Assembly (NCBI GenBank): GCA_046483065.1
Contig: JAWODW010000075.1
Span: forward strand, 10,116 to 74,115
Reading direction: 5' to 3'
Length of the DNA: 64,000 bases
Source: JAWVYT01 sp046483065
GTDB lineage: Bacteria > Gemmatimonadota > Gemmatimonadetes > Longimicrobiales > RSA9
The notes under the pieces: model-generated
Databases searched by the model: none
Seen by the model: only the letters and a program-made list of their open reading frames with translations
What the model was told of the DNA's origin: nothing
Shown: one piece after another, positions 40,751 to 49,565 of the stretch
How positions within the stretch are numbered: the stretch's first letter is position 1
Layout: each line of letters starts with the position of its first letter
Position numbers and translations under genes: made by a program

Positions 40751-42871
40751 ATGATGCGTCCTTCGCTGCGCGCTTCGCGCCTCCTCACCCTGCTCCCCGG
40801 GCTCCTGCTCCTCGCCGCGTGCGCCTCGGGGCCCACGCCCCCTCGCCCTTACGCGCCCGAACCCGACACGGCCGCGGCGGAGCCCGACACGGCCACGGTC
40901 TCGGCGGCGGCGGCGGGCGCCGAGACGCGGCCGGTGGACGCCGAATACGTCCGGGCGCACTACACGAAGCGGGAGGTCCACATCCCCATGCGGGACGGGA
41001 CGCGGCTCTTCACGGCGATCTACACGCCGAAGGACACGTCAGAGAGTTACCCGGTCATGCTCTTCCGAACGCCCTACAGCGTGGGGCCGTACGGCCCGGA
41101 CGCGTACCCCGGCTCGCTGGGGCCGAACGAGGCGTTCACCCGGGGCGGCTACATCTTCGTCTACCAGGACGTACGGGGCCGGATGATGAGCGAGGGGCAG
41201 TTCGTGAACATGACGCCCCACGTGGCGGAGAAGGAGGGCCCGGAGGACGTCGACGAGAGCAGCGACACGTACGACACCATCGAATGGGTGCTGGCGAACG
41301 TGGACGGGCACAACGGGCGGGTGGGCCAGTGGGGGATCTCGTACCCCGGGTTCTACAGCGCCGCCGGGATGATCGACGCCCACCCGGCGCTCAAGGCGGT
41401 GAGTCCGCAGGCGCCCATCGCCGACTGGTGGTACGACGACTTCCACCACAACGGCGCGTTCTTCCTCCCCCACTTCTTCGGCTTCTTCTGGTTCTTCGGC
41501 CAGGCGCGTCCCGAGCCCACTACCGAGTGGCCGGAGCCGCTGGAGTACGGCCACGTGGACGGCTACGCGTTCTACCGTGAGCTGGGGCCGCTGGCGAACA
41601 TCAACGACGACTGGTACCGACACCGGGTCGCCTTCTGGGACTCGGTCATCGCCCACCCGCACTACGACGCGTTCTGGCAGCGCCGCAACATCGTGCCGCA
41701 CCTGGACGATGTGGCGCCGGCCGTGCTCGTGGTGGGCGGCTGGTACGACGCCGAGGACCTCTACGGGCCGCTGGCCATCTACCAGTCCATCGAGGCCCGG
41801 GATCCGGACACCGATACGAAGATCATCGAGGGCCCGTGGGTCCACGGCGGGTGGTCGCGTACCGCCGGCGACCGGCTCGGCGACGCGTGGTTCGGGCAGC
41901 CCACGTCGGAGTTCTACCGGGACAGCGTGGAGCTGCCGTGGTTCCGGCACCACCTGAAGGGCGGGCCCGACCCGGGCCTCGCCGAGGCCACCATGTTCGA
42001 CACGGGTCGCAACGAGTGGCGCCGGTTCGATGAATGGACGCCGGCGTCGGCCAGCGAGCGATCGCTCTACATGGCCCCCGGCGGCGGGCTGACGTGGGAG
42101 CCCGACGCGCCGCCCCCGCCCACCGGGGAGGGCTTCAGTCGGCTGAATGACGCCGGCCGCTCCGACCCGGGCTACGACGAGTGGACCAGCGACCCGGCCG
42201 ACCCCGTCCCCTTCACCCGCGAGGTCACGCTGGGGATGACCCGGCCGTACCTCACCGAGGACCAGCGCTTCGCCGCCCGGCGGCCTGACGTGGTGACGTA
42301 CCGGAGCGAGGTGCTCACCGAGGACGTGACGGTGGCCGGGCCCATGGTGGCCGAGCTGTTCGTCTCCACCTCGGGGACGGCCGGCGACTGGATCGTGAAG
42401 GTCATCGACGAGTTCCCGCCCGACGCCGAGGACACGCCGGCAGCCCGGGACCGGGATGGGTTCCGGACCGGCGGCTACCAGATGCTGGTCCGGGGCGACG
42501 TGATCCGCGGCCGATACCGGAACAGCCCCAGCGACCCGGAGCCGCTCGTCCCCGGCGAGGTTACGAAGGTGGAGGTGCCGCTGCTGGACGTGCTGCACAC
42601 GTTCCGGGCGGGCCACCGGATCATGGTCCAGGTCCAGAGCACCTGGTTCCCGCTGGTGGACCTGAACCCGCACACGTACGTGGACAACCTGTACGAGCTG
42701 GACAGCATCGAGCCGTTCGTCCCGGCCACCCAGCGGGTCTGGCGGACCACGGAGCACCCGTCCCGGCTCCGGGTACAGCTGCTGCCGCAGACCGAGTCAC
42801 CGGGCGCCGCGGCACCGGGCGCCGCGGCCCAAGACATCGAGGCACCGAACCCCGAATCACCGAACCTTTGA
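40751..42871 (+). CDS. CocE/NonD-family (S15-like) lipoprotein hydrolase
   Basis: A 706-aa lipidated hydrolase. The lipobox LLLAAC (about 20-25) is followed by a Pro/Glu linker; the alpha/beta-hydrolase core has GQWGISYPGFYSA (catalytic Ser in GxSYxG), VLVVGGWYDAEDLYG (Asp) and EGPWVHGGW (His); the C-terminal jelly-roll domain (about 510-690) carries VEVPLLDVLHTFRAGHRI. This is the layout of CocE/glutaryl-7-ACA acylase/alpha-amino-acid ester hydrolases and X-Pro dipeptidyl peptidases. It would act in the periplasm on peptide or ester substrates. ATG 40751 or the adjacent ATG 40754 follow GGAGAAG. A repetitive Gly-Ala-Ala-Ala-Pro tail is present. The carbonic anhydrase gene begins 4 nt later. 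Confidence 0.88.
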   Translation: MMRPSLRASRLLTLLPGLLLLAACASGPTPPRPYAPEPDTAAAEPDTATVSAAAAGAETRPVDAEYVRAHYTKREVHIPMRDGTRLFTAIYTPKDTSESYPVMLFRTPYSVGPYGPDAYPGSLGPNEAFTRGGYIFVYQDVRGRMMSEGQFVNMTPHVAEKEGPEDVDESSDTYDTIEWVLANVDGHNGRVGQWGISYPGFYSAAGMIDAHPALKAVSPQAPIADWWYDDFHHNGAFFLPHFFGFFWFFGQARPEPTTEWPEPLEYGHVDGYAFYRELGPLANINDDWYRHRVAFWDSVIAHPHYDAFWQRRNIVPHLDDVAPAVLVVGGWYDAEDLYGPLAIYQSIEARDPDTDTKIIEGPWVHGGWSRTAGDRLGDAWFGQPTSEFYRDSVELPWFRHHLKGGPDPGLAEATMFDTGRNEWRRFDEWTPASASERSLYMAPGGGLTWEPDAPPPPTGEGFSRLNDAGRSDPGYDEWTSDPADPVPFTREVTLGMTRPYLTEDQRFAARRPDVVTYRSEVLTEDVTVAGPMVAELFVSTSGTAGDWIVKVIDEFPPDAEDTPAARDRDGFRTGGYQMLVRGDVIRGRYRNSPSDPEPLVPGEVTKVEVPLLDVLHTFRAGHRIMVQVQSTWFPLVDLNPHTYVDNLYELDSIEPFVPATQRVWRTTEHPSRLRVQLLPQTESPGAAAPGAAAQDIEAPNPESPNL

Positions 42872-42875
42872 GGCG

Positions 42876-43499
42876 ATGCCACATCACCTGATCGAAGGGC
42901 TCCAGCGCTTCAAGCGCGAGACGTTCCCCCGCTACCGCGACCGCTACCGCCGGCTGGTGGACGAGGGCCAGAAACCGTCCACGCTGTTCATCGGCTGCGC
43001 CGACTCACGGGTGGTCCCCGACATGCTCCTGGACGCCGGGCCGGGTGAGCTGTTCCTGGTCCGGAACGTGGCCGCCCTGGTCCCGCCGTTCGAGCCCGAC
43101 GGCGCCTACCACGGGACGGCCGCCGGGATCGAGTACGCCGTACAGCACCTGCGGGTCACCGACATCGTGGTCTGCGGCCACAGCCACTGCGGCGGGATCC
43201 GGGCGCTCTACGACGCGCCGGACCCGGAGACCCCGCACATCAGCCGGTGGCTGGAGCTGGCCCGGCGAGCCCGGGTGGACGACGATGGGGACGGCAACGA
43301 GCCGTCGAACGCCATCCTCCGCCGCGCGGAGCAGCGCTCCATTGCCCTCCAGCTCGAGCGGCTGCTGACGTACCCGATGGTGCAGCGGGAAGTGGACGAA
43401 GGGACGCTGTCCCTCCACGGCTGGCACTACATCATCGAGGAGGGCCGGGTCCTGGCCCTGGACGTGGACCGGGAAGAGTTCGTGCCGATCGGCGAGTAG
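42876..43499 (+). CDS. Beta-class carbonic anhydrase
   Basis: A 207-aa cytoplasmic zinc enzyme interconverting CO2 and bicarbonate. Zinc ligands are visible as C41 in CADSR (with the D43/R45 dyad), and H102 and C105 in GHSHCGG. The C-terminal part (LSLHGWHYIIEEGRVL) is typical of the beta class (SulP-linked/CynT-like lengths). The start ATG lies 4 nt after the stop of the CocE-like gene, suggesting co-transcription although no functional link is obvious. It is convergent with feoA, whose stop lies 8 nt away. Confidence 0.93.
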   Translation: MPHHLIEGLQRFKRETFPRYRDRYRRLVDEGQKPSTLFIGCADSRVVPDMLLDAGPGELFLVRNVAALVPPFEPDGAYHGTAAGIEYAVQHLRVTDIVVCGHSHCGGIRALYDAPDPETPHISRWLELARRARVDDDGDGNEPSNAILRRAEQRSIALQLERLLTYPMVQREVDEGTLSLHGWHYIIEEGRVLALDVDREEFVPIGE

Positions 43500-43507
43500 G
43501 GGCTCTG

Positions 43508-43843
43508 CTACGCCACCAGCACCCGGATGCGGGACGCCAGCTCTTCGTCGAGGGCGATCTCGGTGCGGCCCATGCGGAGCACCCATGCGGGGGACCGCTG
43601 GACCACGCGCAGCCGCACGCCGGGGAGGATCCCGAGCCCCGCCAGCTTGGCGGCCTGGGCGGTCCACGGCTCTTCCAGGCAGCTCACCGAGCCCCGGGCG
43701 CCCCGGCTGAGGGTGGTCAGGGGGACGGAGCCGCACTCGGAGCACTCGTCCTCACCGGGGACGGGGGCGCCGGCGTCGCACGCGTCCTTCCAGCCGGCCA
43801 CGCCCTTCAGGGTGTCCTTGAGCAGTTCGACGAGCGTCATCAT
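43508..43843 (-). CDS. feoA: FeoA-domain protein with Cys-rich N-terminal extension
   Basis: A 111-aa protein. Residues about 40-111 form an SH3-like FeoA domain (LTTLSRGARGSVSCL, KLAGLGILPGVRLRVV, RMGRTEIALDEELASRI), the small cytoplasmic partner of the FeoB ferrous-iron transporter. Unlike typical 75-85 aa FeoA it has an N-terminal extension with four or five cysteines (KDACDAGAP, DECSECGS). It begins at ATG 43843 (or the adjacent 43840), overlapping the stop of the zinc-ribbon gene as ATGA, and ends the feoB-led operon. GGAG lies eight nt upstream. A role in Fe2+ uptake is secure by context. Confidence 0.8.
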   Translation of the reverse strand: MMTLVELLKDTLKGVAGWKDACDAGAPVPGEDECSECGSVPLTTLSRGARGSVSCLEEPWTAQAAKLAGLGILPGVRLRVVQRSPAWVLRMGRTEIALDEELASRIRVLVA

Positions 43844-44070
43844 CCGATCCACTCCTTCAGCTTGATGAGCCAGCCCGGCTCCTTGGCGTTCTCGTAGCCG
43901 CAATGGGGACACCGCATGAGGCTGCACCCCTTGCTCAGGGGGCACGCCTGGCAGGTGGCCTGGCTCCGGTCCTCCACGAACTCCCGGCCGCAGAAGCCGC
44001 AGGTGACCGCCTTCTCGCCGGGGTCGGCGTGGGCCGGGCCGTTCGCGGACGACGGCTCGCCGTCTCTCAT
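43840..44070 (-). CDS. Zinc-ribbon-like Cys-rich small protein of the feo operon
   Basis: A 76-aa protein with eight cysteines in pairs: CGFC (about 24-27), CQAC and GC (about 40-49) and CPHC (about 54-57). This suggests one or two zinc or Fe-S sites. It sits between feoB and feoA and overlaps feoA by ATGA, so it is almost certainly part of ferrous-iron uptake, perhaps as an iron or redox sensor replacing FeoC. AAGGG about 7 nt before the ATG at 44070 supports this start; an ATG at 44097 overlapping the feoB stop is an alternative. I know no named family. Confidence 0.7.
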   Translation of the reverse strand: MRDGEPSSANGPAHADPGEKAVTCGFCGREFVEDRSQATCQACPLSKGCSLMRCPHCGYENAKEPGWLIKLKEWIG

Positions 44071-44090
44071 CGCCGACCCTTCGTTCAACC

Positions 44091-46142
44091 TTACCATCCG
44101 AATGCCTGGAGCACCTGGTTCAGGAGTGCGCCGACGCCGAAGGCGAAGGGCACGGTGAAGGCGAAGATGGCCATGGCGGTCTTCACGCCCCGCTCCTTGA
44201 GCATCATGAGGAACTGGGCCACGCACGGCACGAAGAGGGTGAGCGTGACGGCGGCCACGGTGAGCTGCCGGGGGCTCAGGAGCCCCTGCTGGTTCAGGTC
44301 GAAGAGGCCGGCGGCGCCGTAGTCGCGGCGGAAGAAGCCGAAGAGGAACGCCTCGGCCGTCTCCCCCGGGAGCCCCAGCGCCCCGACGATCGGGGCCATT
44401 CCGGCCAGGGTCAGCTCCAGCAGCCCGGTCAGGTCGCCGATCCAGAGGAACACGCTGGCCAGGAGGAAGAGCGGCAGCACCTCGATGAAGTACCACTGCA
44501 TCCGGGACGTGGTCTTGGTCATCACGTTCCCGAACGTGGGCATCCGCATCGGTGGCAGCTCCATATGGAAGGTGGGCTGCTCGCCGGGCAGCACCTTCGC
44601 GCTGAGCCAGCCCACCAGGAGGAACACGCCGCTCAGGACCAGGATCAGCACCGCCAGCGCCGCGCTGTTCCCCGACAGGATCGCCAGGATCACGCCGAGC
44701 TGGGCGGAGCACGGGATGGCCAGCGCCAGGAGCAGCGTGGCCAGCACCCGCTCCCGGTTCGTCTCCAGCGTTCGGGTCACCATGGTGGCCATGGTGTCGC
44801 ACGCGAAGCCCAGCACCATGGGGATCACGGCCCGGCCACTGAGCCCGATCTTCTTGAACGTACGGTCCACCAACAGCGCCAGCCGCGGGAAGTAGCCGCT
44901 GTCCTCCAGGATGCTGAAGAAGAGGAAGAACGTCCCCACGATGGGCAGGATGATGGCCACGGCGTAGCGCACGCCCAGCGTCAGGAGCCCGTAGTCCCCC
45001 ACGAACAGACCCTGGAGCCACGGCCACGGGATCATCACCTCGAACGCGCTCTGGAAGATGGGGTTCAGACCCTGCTCGAAGACCGTGGTCTCCAGCCAGT
45101 CCACCACCGTGCCGGCGCCGAACTCGCCCACGAACTTGAACAGCCCCACGTACAGCACCAGGACCAGCGCAGGGACACCGATGAGCGGCCGCGACAGCGC
45201 AGAGCCCAGCCACGTCCGGAACGACCGCGACTCCGCCTCTTCATCGCCGCCGGTGACCGCGCCAGCCAGCGCCTTCTCCGCCGCACGGTGCCGCTCGTAC
45301 GCCACCCGGTAGATGGCCGTGTCGGCGAATTCGGCCGTGGCCGCCTCCAGCTCCGCGATCACCCCGTCGCCCGCATCGGGCTCCGCCTCCGCCACCCACT
45401 CCGCCGCCTCCGGATCGCCCTGGATCATGAGCGTCGCGAAGACCGTCGGGTCCACCGGGTAGATCCCCGACAGCTTGCCCCGGACCCGCGTGATGGCCTC
45501 CCCGACGCCGTTGGAGTACTCGGGCCGGACCGGCGGCGGTGACACCACCGCTCGCTCCACCGCCTCGGCCAGCCGCCCCAACCCCCGCCCCTTCACCGCC
45601 ACCACCGGCACCACCGCGATCCCCAGCCGCTCCTCCAGCCGCGCCACGTCGATCTCGAGGCCCAGCTCCTCGGCCTCGTCCATCATATTCACCGCCAGCA
45701 CCAGAGGCCGACCCACCTCCAGCAACTGCAGCGTCAGCGGCAGCGCACGCTCCAGGCTCTTGGCGTCCGCCACCTGTACCAGCACGTCCGCCTCGCCCTC
45801 CAACACGATACGCCGGGCCACCCGCTCCTCCTCCGTGGTCGGAAGCAGCGAGTACATGCCCGGCGTATCGATTACCTCTACGGAACGGTCCCCCAACTCA
45901 CCGTGGCCCCGGTCCACCCCCACCGACGTCCCGGGATAGTTCGACACCGTCACGTACGCACCCGTGAGCTTGTTGAAGAGCGTGCTCTTCCCCACGTTCG
46001 GCGCACCCACCAGCGCTACCCGAAGGTCGGCATCCGGCGCGGGCTCGGGTCGGCCCGGGCTGCCGTAGCCCGGGCCCACCCGCGCATCCGCCGGGGGCTC
46101 CTCCCGGTGGCGGTCCGTGGTCTCTTTCGTCTGTACCGTCAT
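44091..46142 (-). CDS. feoB: FeoB ferrous iron transporter
   Basis: A 683-aa inner-membrane Fe2+ transporter with an N-terminal G-protein domain: G1 GAPNVGKST (46-54), G3 DTPGMYS and G4 NMMD; then a helical spacer and a membrane domain containing the two Gate motifs (IPCSAQLGVILA, VPCVAQFLMM) with conserved Cys. ATG 46142 is preferred to a TTG two codons upstream; GGGGTTGGG precedes it. A Fur-like 7-1-7 inverted repeat lies about 31 nt upstream, in keeping with iron repression. It leads the operon feoB, zinc-ribbon protein, feoA, an inverted order compared with the usual feoA-feoB. Confidence 0.93.
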   Translation of the reverse strand: MTVQTKETTDRHREEPPADARVGPGYGSPGRPEPAPDADLRVALVGAPNVGKSTLFNKLTGAYVTVSNYPGTSVGVDRGHGELGDRSVEVIDTPGMYSLLPTTEEERVARRIVLEGEADVLVQVADAKSLERALPLTLQLLEVGRPLVLAVNMMDEAEELGLEIDVARLEERLGIAVVPVVAVKGRGLGRLAEAVERAVVSPPPVRPEYSNGVGEAITRVRGKLSGIYPVDPTVFATLMIQGDPEAAEWVAEAEPDAGDGVIAELEAATAEFADTAIYRVAYERHRAAEKALAGAVTGGDEEAESRSFRTWLGSALSRPLIGVPALVLVLYVGLFKFVGEFGAGTVVDWLETTVFEQGLNPIFQSAFEVMIPWPWLQGLFVGDYGLLTLGVRYAVAIILPIVGTFFLFFSILEDSGYFPRLALLVDRTFKKIGLSGRAVIPMVLGFACDTMATMVTRTLETNRERVLATLLLALAIPCSAQLGVILAILSGNSAALAVLILVLSGVFLLVGWLSAKVLPGEQPTFHMELPPMRMPTFGNVMTKTTSRMQWYFIEVLPLFLLASVFLWIGDLTGLLELTLAGMAPIVGALGLPGETAEAFLFGFFRRDYGAAGLFDLNQQGLLSPRQLTVAAVTLTLFVPCVAQFLMMLKERGVKTAMAIFAFTVPFAFGVGALLNQVLQAFGW

Positions 46143-46172
46143 TCCCAACCCCGTGGGCTTCGGCGGAGTCTT

Positions 46173-46187
46173 TGAAACTCGTTCTCA
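46173..46187 (-). promoter_or_regulatory. Fur-box-like inverted repeat before feoB
   Basis: On the minus strand TGAGAAC-G-AGTTTCA, a 7-1-7 near-palindrome close to the Fur consensus TGATAAT-n-ATTATCA. It lies 31-45 nt before the feoB start, where a repressor would cover the promoter. It is one of the few AT-rich spots in the region. Confidence 0.55.
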
Positions 46188-46345
46188 ATTGTGCCCACGC
46201 GCCTGCCTGTGGACAATCGGGAAAGTCCTGCGCCGCACCGTGGGGGAAACTCCCACGGGCCCGACTGCGCGACGCGATTGCGCGTCCCCGGCCGCATCCC
46301 GAGGTTGTGGCCGGCGGTCGGAATGTAACCGGAATGGAGGCGCGG

Positions 46346-47182
46346 ATGGGTCGTAGGCGCTGGGTGGCGGCACTGCTGACGCTGGCGGGTGTGGCCGGGG
46401 GCTGCTCGGAGCCCGGGGACCTGCTCATCGCGTCGACCACGTCCACGGAGGACTCGGGGCTGTTCGACGCGCTCCTGCCGGCGTTCACGGGGGCCCACCC
46501 GGAGTACGAGGTGCACCTGACGGCGGTGGGCACGGGTCAGGCGCTGGTCCTGGGTCGTCGCAAGGACGCGGACGTGCTGCTGGTCCACTCCCCGGCGGCG
46601 GAATCGGCGTTCGTGGCGGGCGGGCACGGCAGCGTGCGGTGCGAGGTCATGTACAACGACTTCGTCATCGTCGGCCCGCCATCGGACCCCGCCGGGCTCG
46701 CCGGGATGAGCGACGCGCCGGCGGCGTTGACGCGGATCGCGGCGGCGGCGTCATCGGAAGAGAGCGTCCGGTTCGTCTCCCGCGGCGACGACAGCGGGAC
46801 GCACCGGAAGGAGCGTGAGCTGTGGTCGTCGGCCGATCTCGACCCCGGGGGCGGGTGGTACTTGGAAGTGGGCCAGGGGATGGCGGAGGCGCTGCGGATG
46901 GCCACCGAGCGGCGGGCGTACACGGTGAGCGACCGGGCCACCTACCTGGCGCAGCGGGAGGGACTGGGGCTGCAGGTGCTGGTGGAAGGCGACGAGCGGC
47001 TGTTCAACCAGTACGGCGTGATCCCCGTATCCGGCGCCCGTCACCCCGAGGCCGCCCGGGCCTTCGCCCGCTGGATCACGGGCGAGGAGGCCCAGGCGCT
47101 CATCGGGGCGTACGGCGCCGAGCGGTTCGGCCGACCGCTCTTCGTGCCGAACGCCGGCGAGTGCGAGGTGCCGGCGAAGTGA
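46346..47182 (+). CDS. TupA-like tungstate/oxyanion-binding lipoprotein
   Basis: A 278-aa periplasmic substrate-binding protein. The lipobox is VAGGC; the mature protein starts with the class signature ASTTSTEDSGLFDALLPAF, then VGTGQALVLGRRKDADVLLVH, MYNDFVIVGPPSDP and FVSRGDDSGTHRKE, matching TupA/WtpA-type tungstate-binding components of ABC importers. No permease or ATPase gene follows; the next feature is a repeat element, so the partner genes are elsewhere or lost. GGAGG five nt before ATG 46346 fixes the start; an ATG at 46334 is possible. It is divergent from feoB. Confidence 0.85.
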   Translation: MGRRRWVAALLTLAGVAGGCSEPGDLLIASTTSTEDSGLFDALLPAFTGAHPEYEVHLTAVGTGQALVLGRRKDADVLLVHSPAAESAFVAGGHGSVRCEVMYNDFVIVGPPSDPAGLAGMSDAPAALTRIAAAASSEESVRFVSRGDDSGTHRKERELWSSADLDPGGGWYLEVGQGMAEALRMATERRAYTVSDRATYLAQREGLGLQVLVEGDERLFNQYGVIPVSGARHPEAARAFARWITGEEAQALIGAYGAERFGRPLFVPNAGECEVPAK

Positions 47183-47250
47183 GGCGTGAAACCGGCGGCA
47201 TGAGGCTGGAGGCGTGAGGTTGGGCTTCTGTGAGAGAAGGGCCCAGTGAA

Positions 47251-47600
47251 CCGCGGAGACGCGGGGGCGCGGAGTACTTGCGGAGATTTCTTGGAGGTTG
47301 TCCGGCTTGCTTCGGGGCTCGCGGCGGAGGACGCCGGGATCGGGGTTGAAGCAGAGGCCGGGGCCCGCGCCGGGGATCGCGGCGGAGGACGCCGGGATCG
47401 GACTGGAAGCAGGGTTCGGAGGCCCGCGGCTTCGCCGGGACGTACCCCACCGCCGCCGAAGCATGACTCCGGGCCCCCGAACGCTGCCCTTCCTGCCAAG
47501 CCAGGGATCAGGCCCGATCGCTGAATCCGCCGGGCCAAAACCCAAGCTGTTCTCCGCGTGTGCTCCGCGTCTCCGCGCCTCCGCGCCTCCGCGGTTAACC
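47251..47600. repeat. CGCGGAG element 1 (350 bp, inverted termini)
   Basis: Left terminus AACCGCGGAGACGCGGG, continuing GCGCGGAG; right terminus is its inverted counterpart, with reiterated CTCCGCGCCTCCGCG ending GCGGTTAACC. Between them are about 260 nt without a gene, including a direct repeat of about 35 bp (47320 and 47379, beginning CGCGGCGGAGGACGCCGGG). A flank just outside the right end (AGGCGCTGGTCC) recurs beside elements 2 and 3. The rest of the 47183-47661 gap is unremarkable. Confidence 0.7.
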
Positions 47601-47661
47601 AGGCGCTGGTCCACCGCCAGGCGCCATCCACACTGCCGGCCGCCGGTCAACCGGGTCCGAT

Positions 47662-49230
47662 CTAGTGCCCGTAGCCCTCCCAGCTCCGGTCGGGCTCCCG
47701 GCACGCGGGCCACTCCATGCGCTCGCCGGTGCGGGAGTTCATCGGCAGGACGGAGCGGCGCTCCCGGTCGATGAAGTCCGGGTCCTCGGCCGCCATGTAG
47801 GCGAGCATGGCGATGAGGACGGCGTTATGGCGCACGTTGTCGAGCGCCAGCTTGTCGAAGGTGTCCATGTTCGTGTGCCAGGTGTAGGTCCCGTAGTCCC
47901 AGGAGTCGGACCAGAGGCCGAAGCCCGGGGCGCCGGCGCAGACAAAGGCGGCGTAGTCGCTCCCGCCGCCGCCGGGCGTGCCGGGGAACGTAGCGTCGAT
48001 CCCGGAGGTCAGCTCGCCGGGCAGCGCGCTGAGCCACGCCGCGAAGTGGGGCCCGGCATCCATGAGCCCCTGCATGCTGACCCGTGCGATCTTGCCGGTG
48101 CCGTTGTCCTGGTTGAAGACCGCCTGGAGCGCGTCCACGATGTCCGGATGGTCGGCCACGAAGGCCCGGGACCCGTTGAGCCCCTGCTCCTCGCTGCCCC
48201 AGTGCCCGACCATGATGGTCCGCTTCGGGTTCGGGTAGAATCGGTTCAGCAGCCGCATGGCCTCGGCCATGATGATGGTACCCGTGCCGTTGTCGGTGGC
48301 GCCGGGGGCCCCGTCCCACGAGTCCAGGTGGGCGGACAGGAGCACGTACTCGTCGGGCCGCTCGGTGCCGCGGATCATCCCGACGGTGTTGTAGACCGGG
48401 ACCTCGCCGCGCAACTCCGCTCGGGCGTCGGCCCGGACCACCGGGCCCTGGCCGGCCGCGGCCAGCCGGTAGAGCATCCCGAAGTGCTCACAGCTCACCG
48501 AGAAGGTCGGCAGCAGGCCGACCCGGTCGCCGAACACGCGACGCGTGCCGTAGCCGCCGGACCAGCTCGACGTCAGCACGCCGGCCACGCCGGCATCGGC
48601 GAGCATCTGTACCATCTCCGCCTCGTCGTCGCCGAACATGGCCGCGCGCCCGCCGAAGTCCTGGTGAGCCGCCTCCCGGGCGGCGACGATCCCCTCGTAG
48701 ACCGAGGCGTCGCCCAGCTCCTCCCACTGGTCGAGGGGCCGGCAGGTGGGCTCGTTCGGCGAGGCCAGGACGAAGGCGCCACGGGCGTTCCGCAGCCACG
48801 CCATCAGGTCATCGCCGGGCTCGGGGAGCAGCATCACGTCGCCCTCCACCTGCCCGTCGGTGCCACGGCTCCAGGCCAGGAGCGTGGCATCCAACGTCCG
48901 GACGCGCGGTTCGAGGAGGTCCACGTGGACGGCGCCCCGCTCCCACCCCCTCCAGGTGCCGTACTGCTGGTTCTCCGCCTCGATCCCCCAGCCCTCATAG
49001 AGCCCGACCAGCCAGTCGTGGGCCGCGTCGAGCCCGGTGGAGCCGGTGACACGGGGGCCGATGGAGTCCAGGAGCGTCTGGGCCAGCGGGTAGACCTGCG
49101 AGCGGTTCATCCCCTCGTCCCAGATGCTGTGCAGCACCGGGTCGTCGGTGGGGAAGTTCTGGGCGGCCACGGGCGCAGCCATCACGGCCAGCGCCAGCAG
49201 TGCGGCGGACAAACGGATCACACGAGACAC
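47662..49230 (-). CDS. Secreted M28 family zinc aminopeptidase
   Basis: A 522-aa exported metallopeptidase. A signal peptide (about 1-24, ending APVAAQ) precedes an N-terminal region, a PA-like insert domain (about 120-270) and the M28 catalytic core. Ligands are visible in order: SAHLDSWDGAPGATDNGTG (His, Asp), GSEEQGLNGS (Glu pair, general base and ligand) and YTWHTNMDT (last His). Such enzymes release N-terminal residues from peptides outside the cytoplasm. The start is GTG 49230, set by AAGGAGG five nt upstream. It is divergent from the small reading frame and aldo-keto reductase downstream on the other strand. It matches the protein-degrading profile of the region. Confidence 0.9.
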   Translation of the reverse strand: MSRVIRLSAALLALAVMAAPVAAQNFPTDDPVLHSIWDEGMNRSQVYPLAQTLLDSIGPRVTGSTGLDAAHDWLVGLYEGWGIEAENQQYGTWRGWERGAVHVDLLEPRVRTLDATLLAWSRGTDGQVEGDVMLLPEPGDDLMAWLRNARGAFVLASPNEPTCRPLDQWEELGDASVYEGIVAAREAAHQDFGGRAAMFGDDEAEMVQMLADAGVAGVLTSSWSGGYGTRRVFGDRVGLLPTFSVSCEHFGMLYRLAAAGQGPVVRADARAELRGEVPVYNTVGMIRGTERPDEYVLLSAHLDSWDGAPGATDNGTGTIIMAEAMRLLNRFYPNPKRTIMVGHWGSEEQGLNGSRAFVADHPDIVDALQAVFNQDNGTGKIARVSMQGLMDAGPHFAAWLSALPGELTSGIDATFPGTPGGGGSDYAAFVCAGAPGFGLWSDSWDYGTYTWHTNMDTFDKLALDNVRHNAVLIAMLAYMAAEDPDFIDRERRSVLPMNSRTGERMEWPACREPDRSWEGYGH

Positions 49231-49363
49231 ACGCACCTCCTTGATTGCTTCGTTGGGTTCCAACCGCGTCAAACGTGGGGCGAGGGGGGGCGCTCTGCAA
49301 TGGGCTCCGCCGCCACGCTCATGGCCGGGACGCGACGGACGGGCCGCGGCAATGGTGGAGGCG

Positions 49364-49555
49364 ATGACGCAGCTGCCGCGTCGACGGCGGCGGTGGGTGA
49401 AGGCGGACGATGGCAGACTCCATTGCCACAGGGAACGCCTGCACCGCCGGTTCGAGCGGGCGGCCGGCGGGCTGTTCCGGGAGAGTGAGGCGGAGGCCCC
49501 ACCGGCAGGCACCTTGCACGCTCGATCCTCGCTGGCCAACACGGAAATGGAGTAG
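49364..49555 (+). CDS. Possible small basic protein upstream of the aldo-keto reductase
   Basis: A 63-aa reading frame, MTQLPRRRRRWVKADD onward with GRLHCHRERLHRRFERA, very basic and containing one Cys. GGTGGAGG lies immediately upstream and the stop falls 10 nt before the aldo-keto reductase start. Evidence for coding is limited to composition and position; there is no family. It is reported because it occupies most of the otherwise empty 49231-49565 gap. Confidence 0.3.
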   Translation: MTQLPRRRRRWVKADDGRLHCHRERLHRRFERAAGGLFRESEAEAPPAGTLHARSSLANTEME

Positions 49556-49565
49556 GGAGGCGGCA

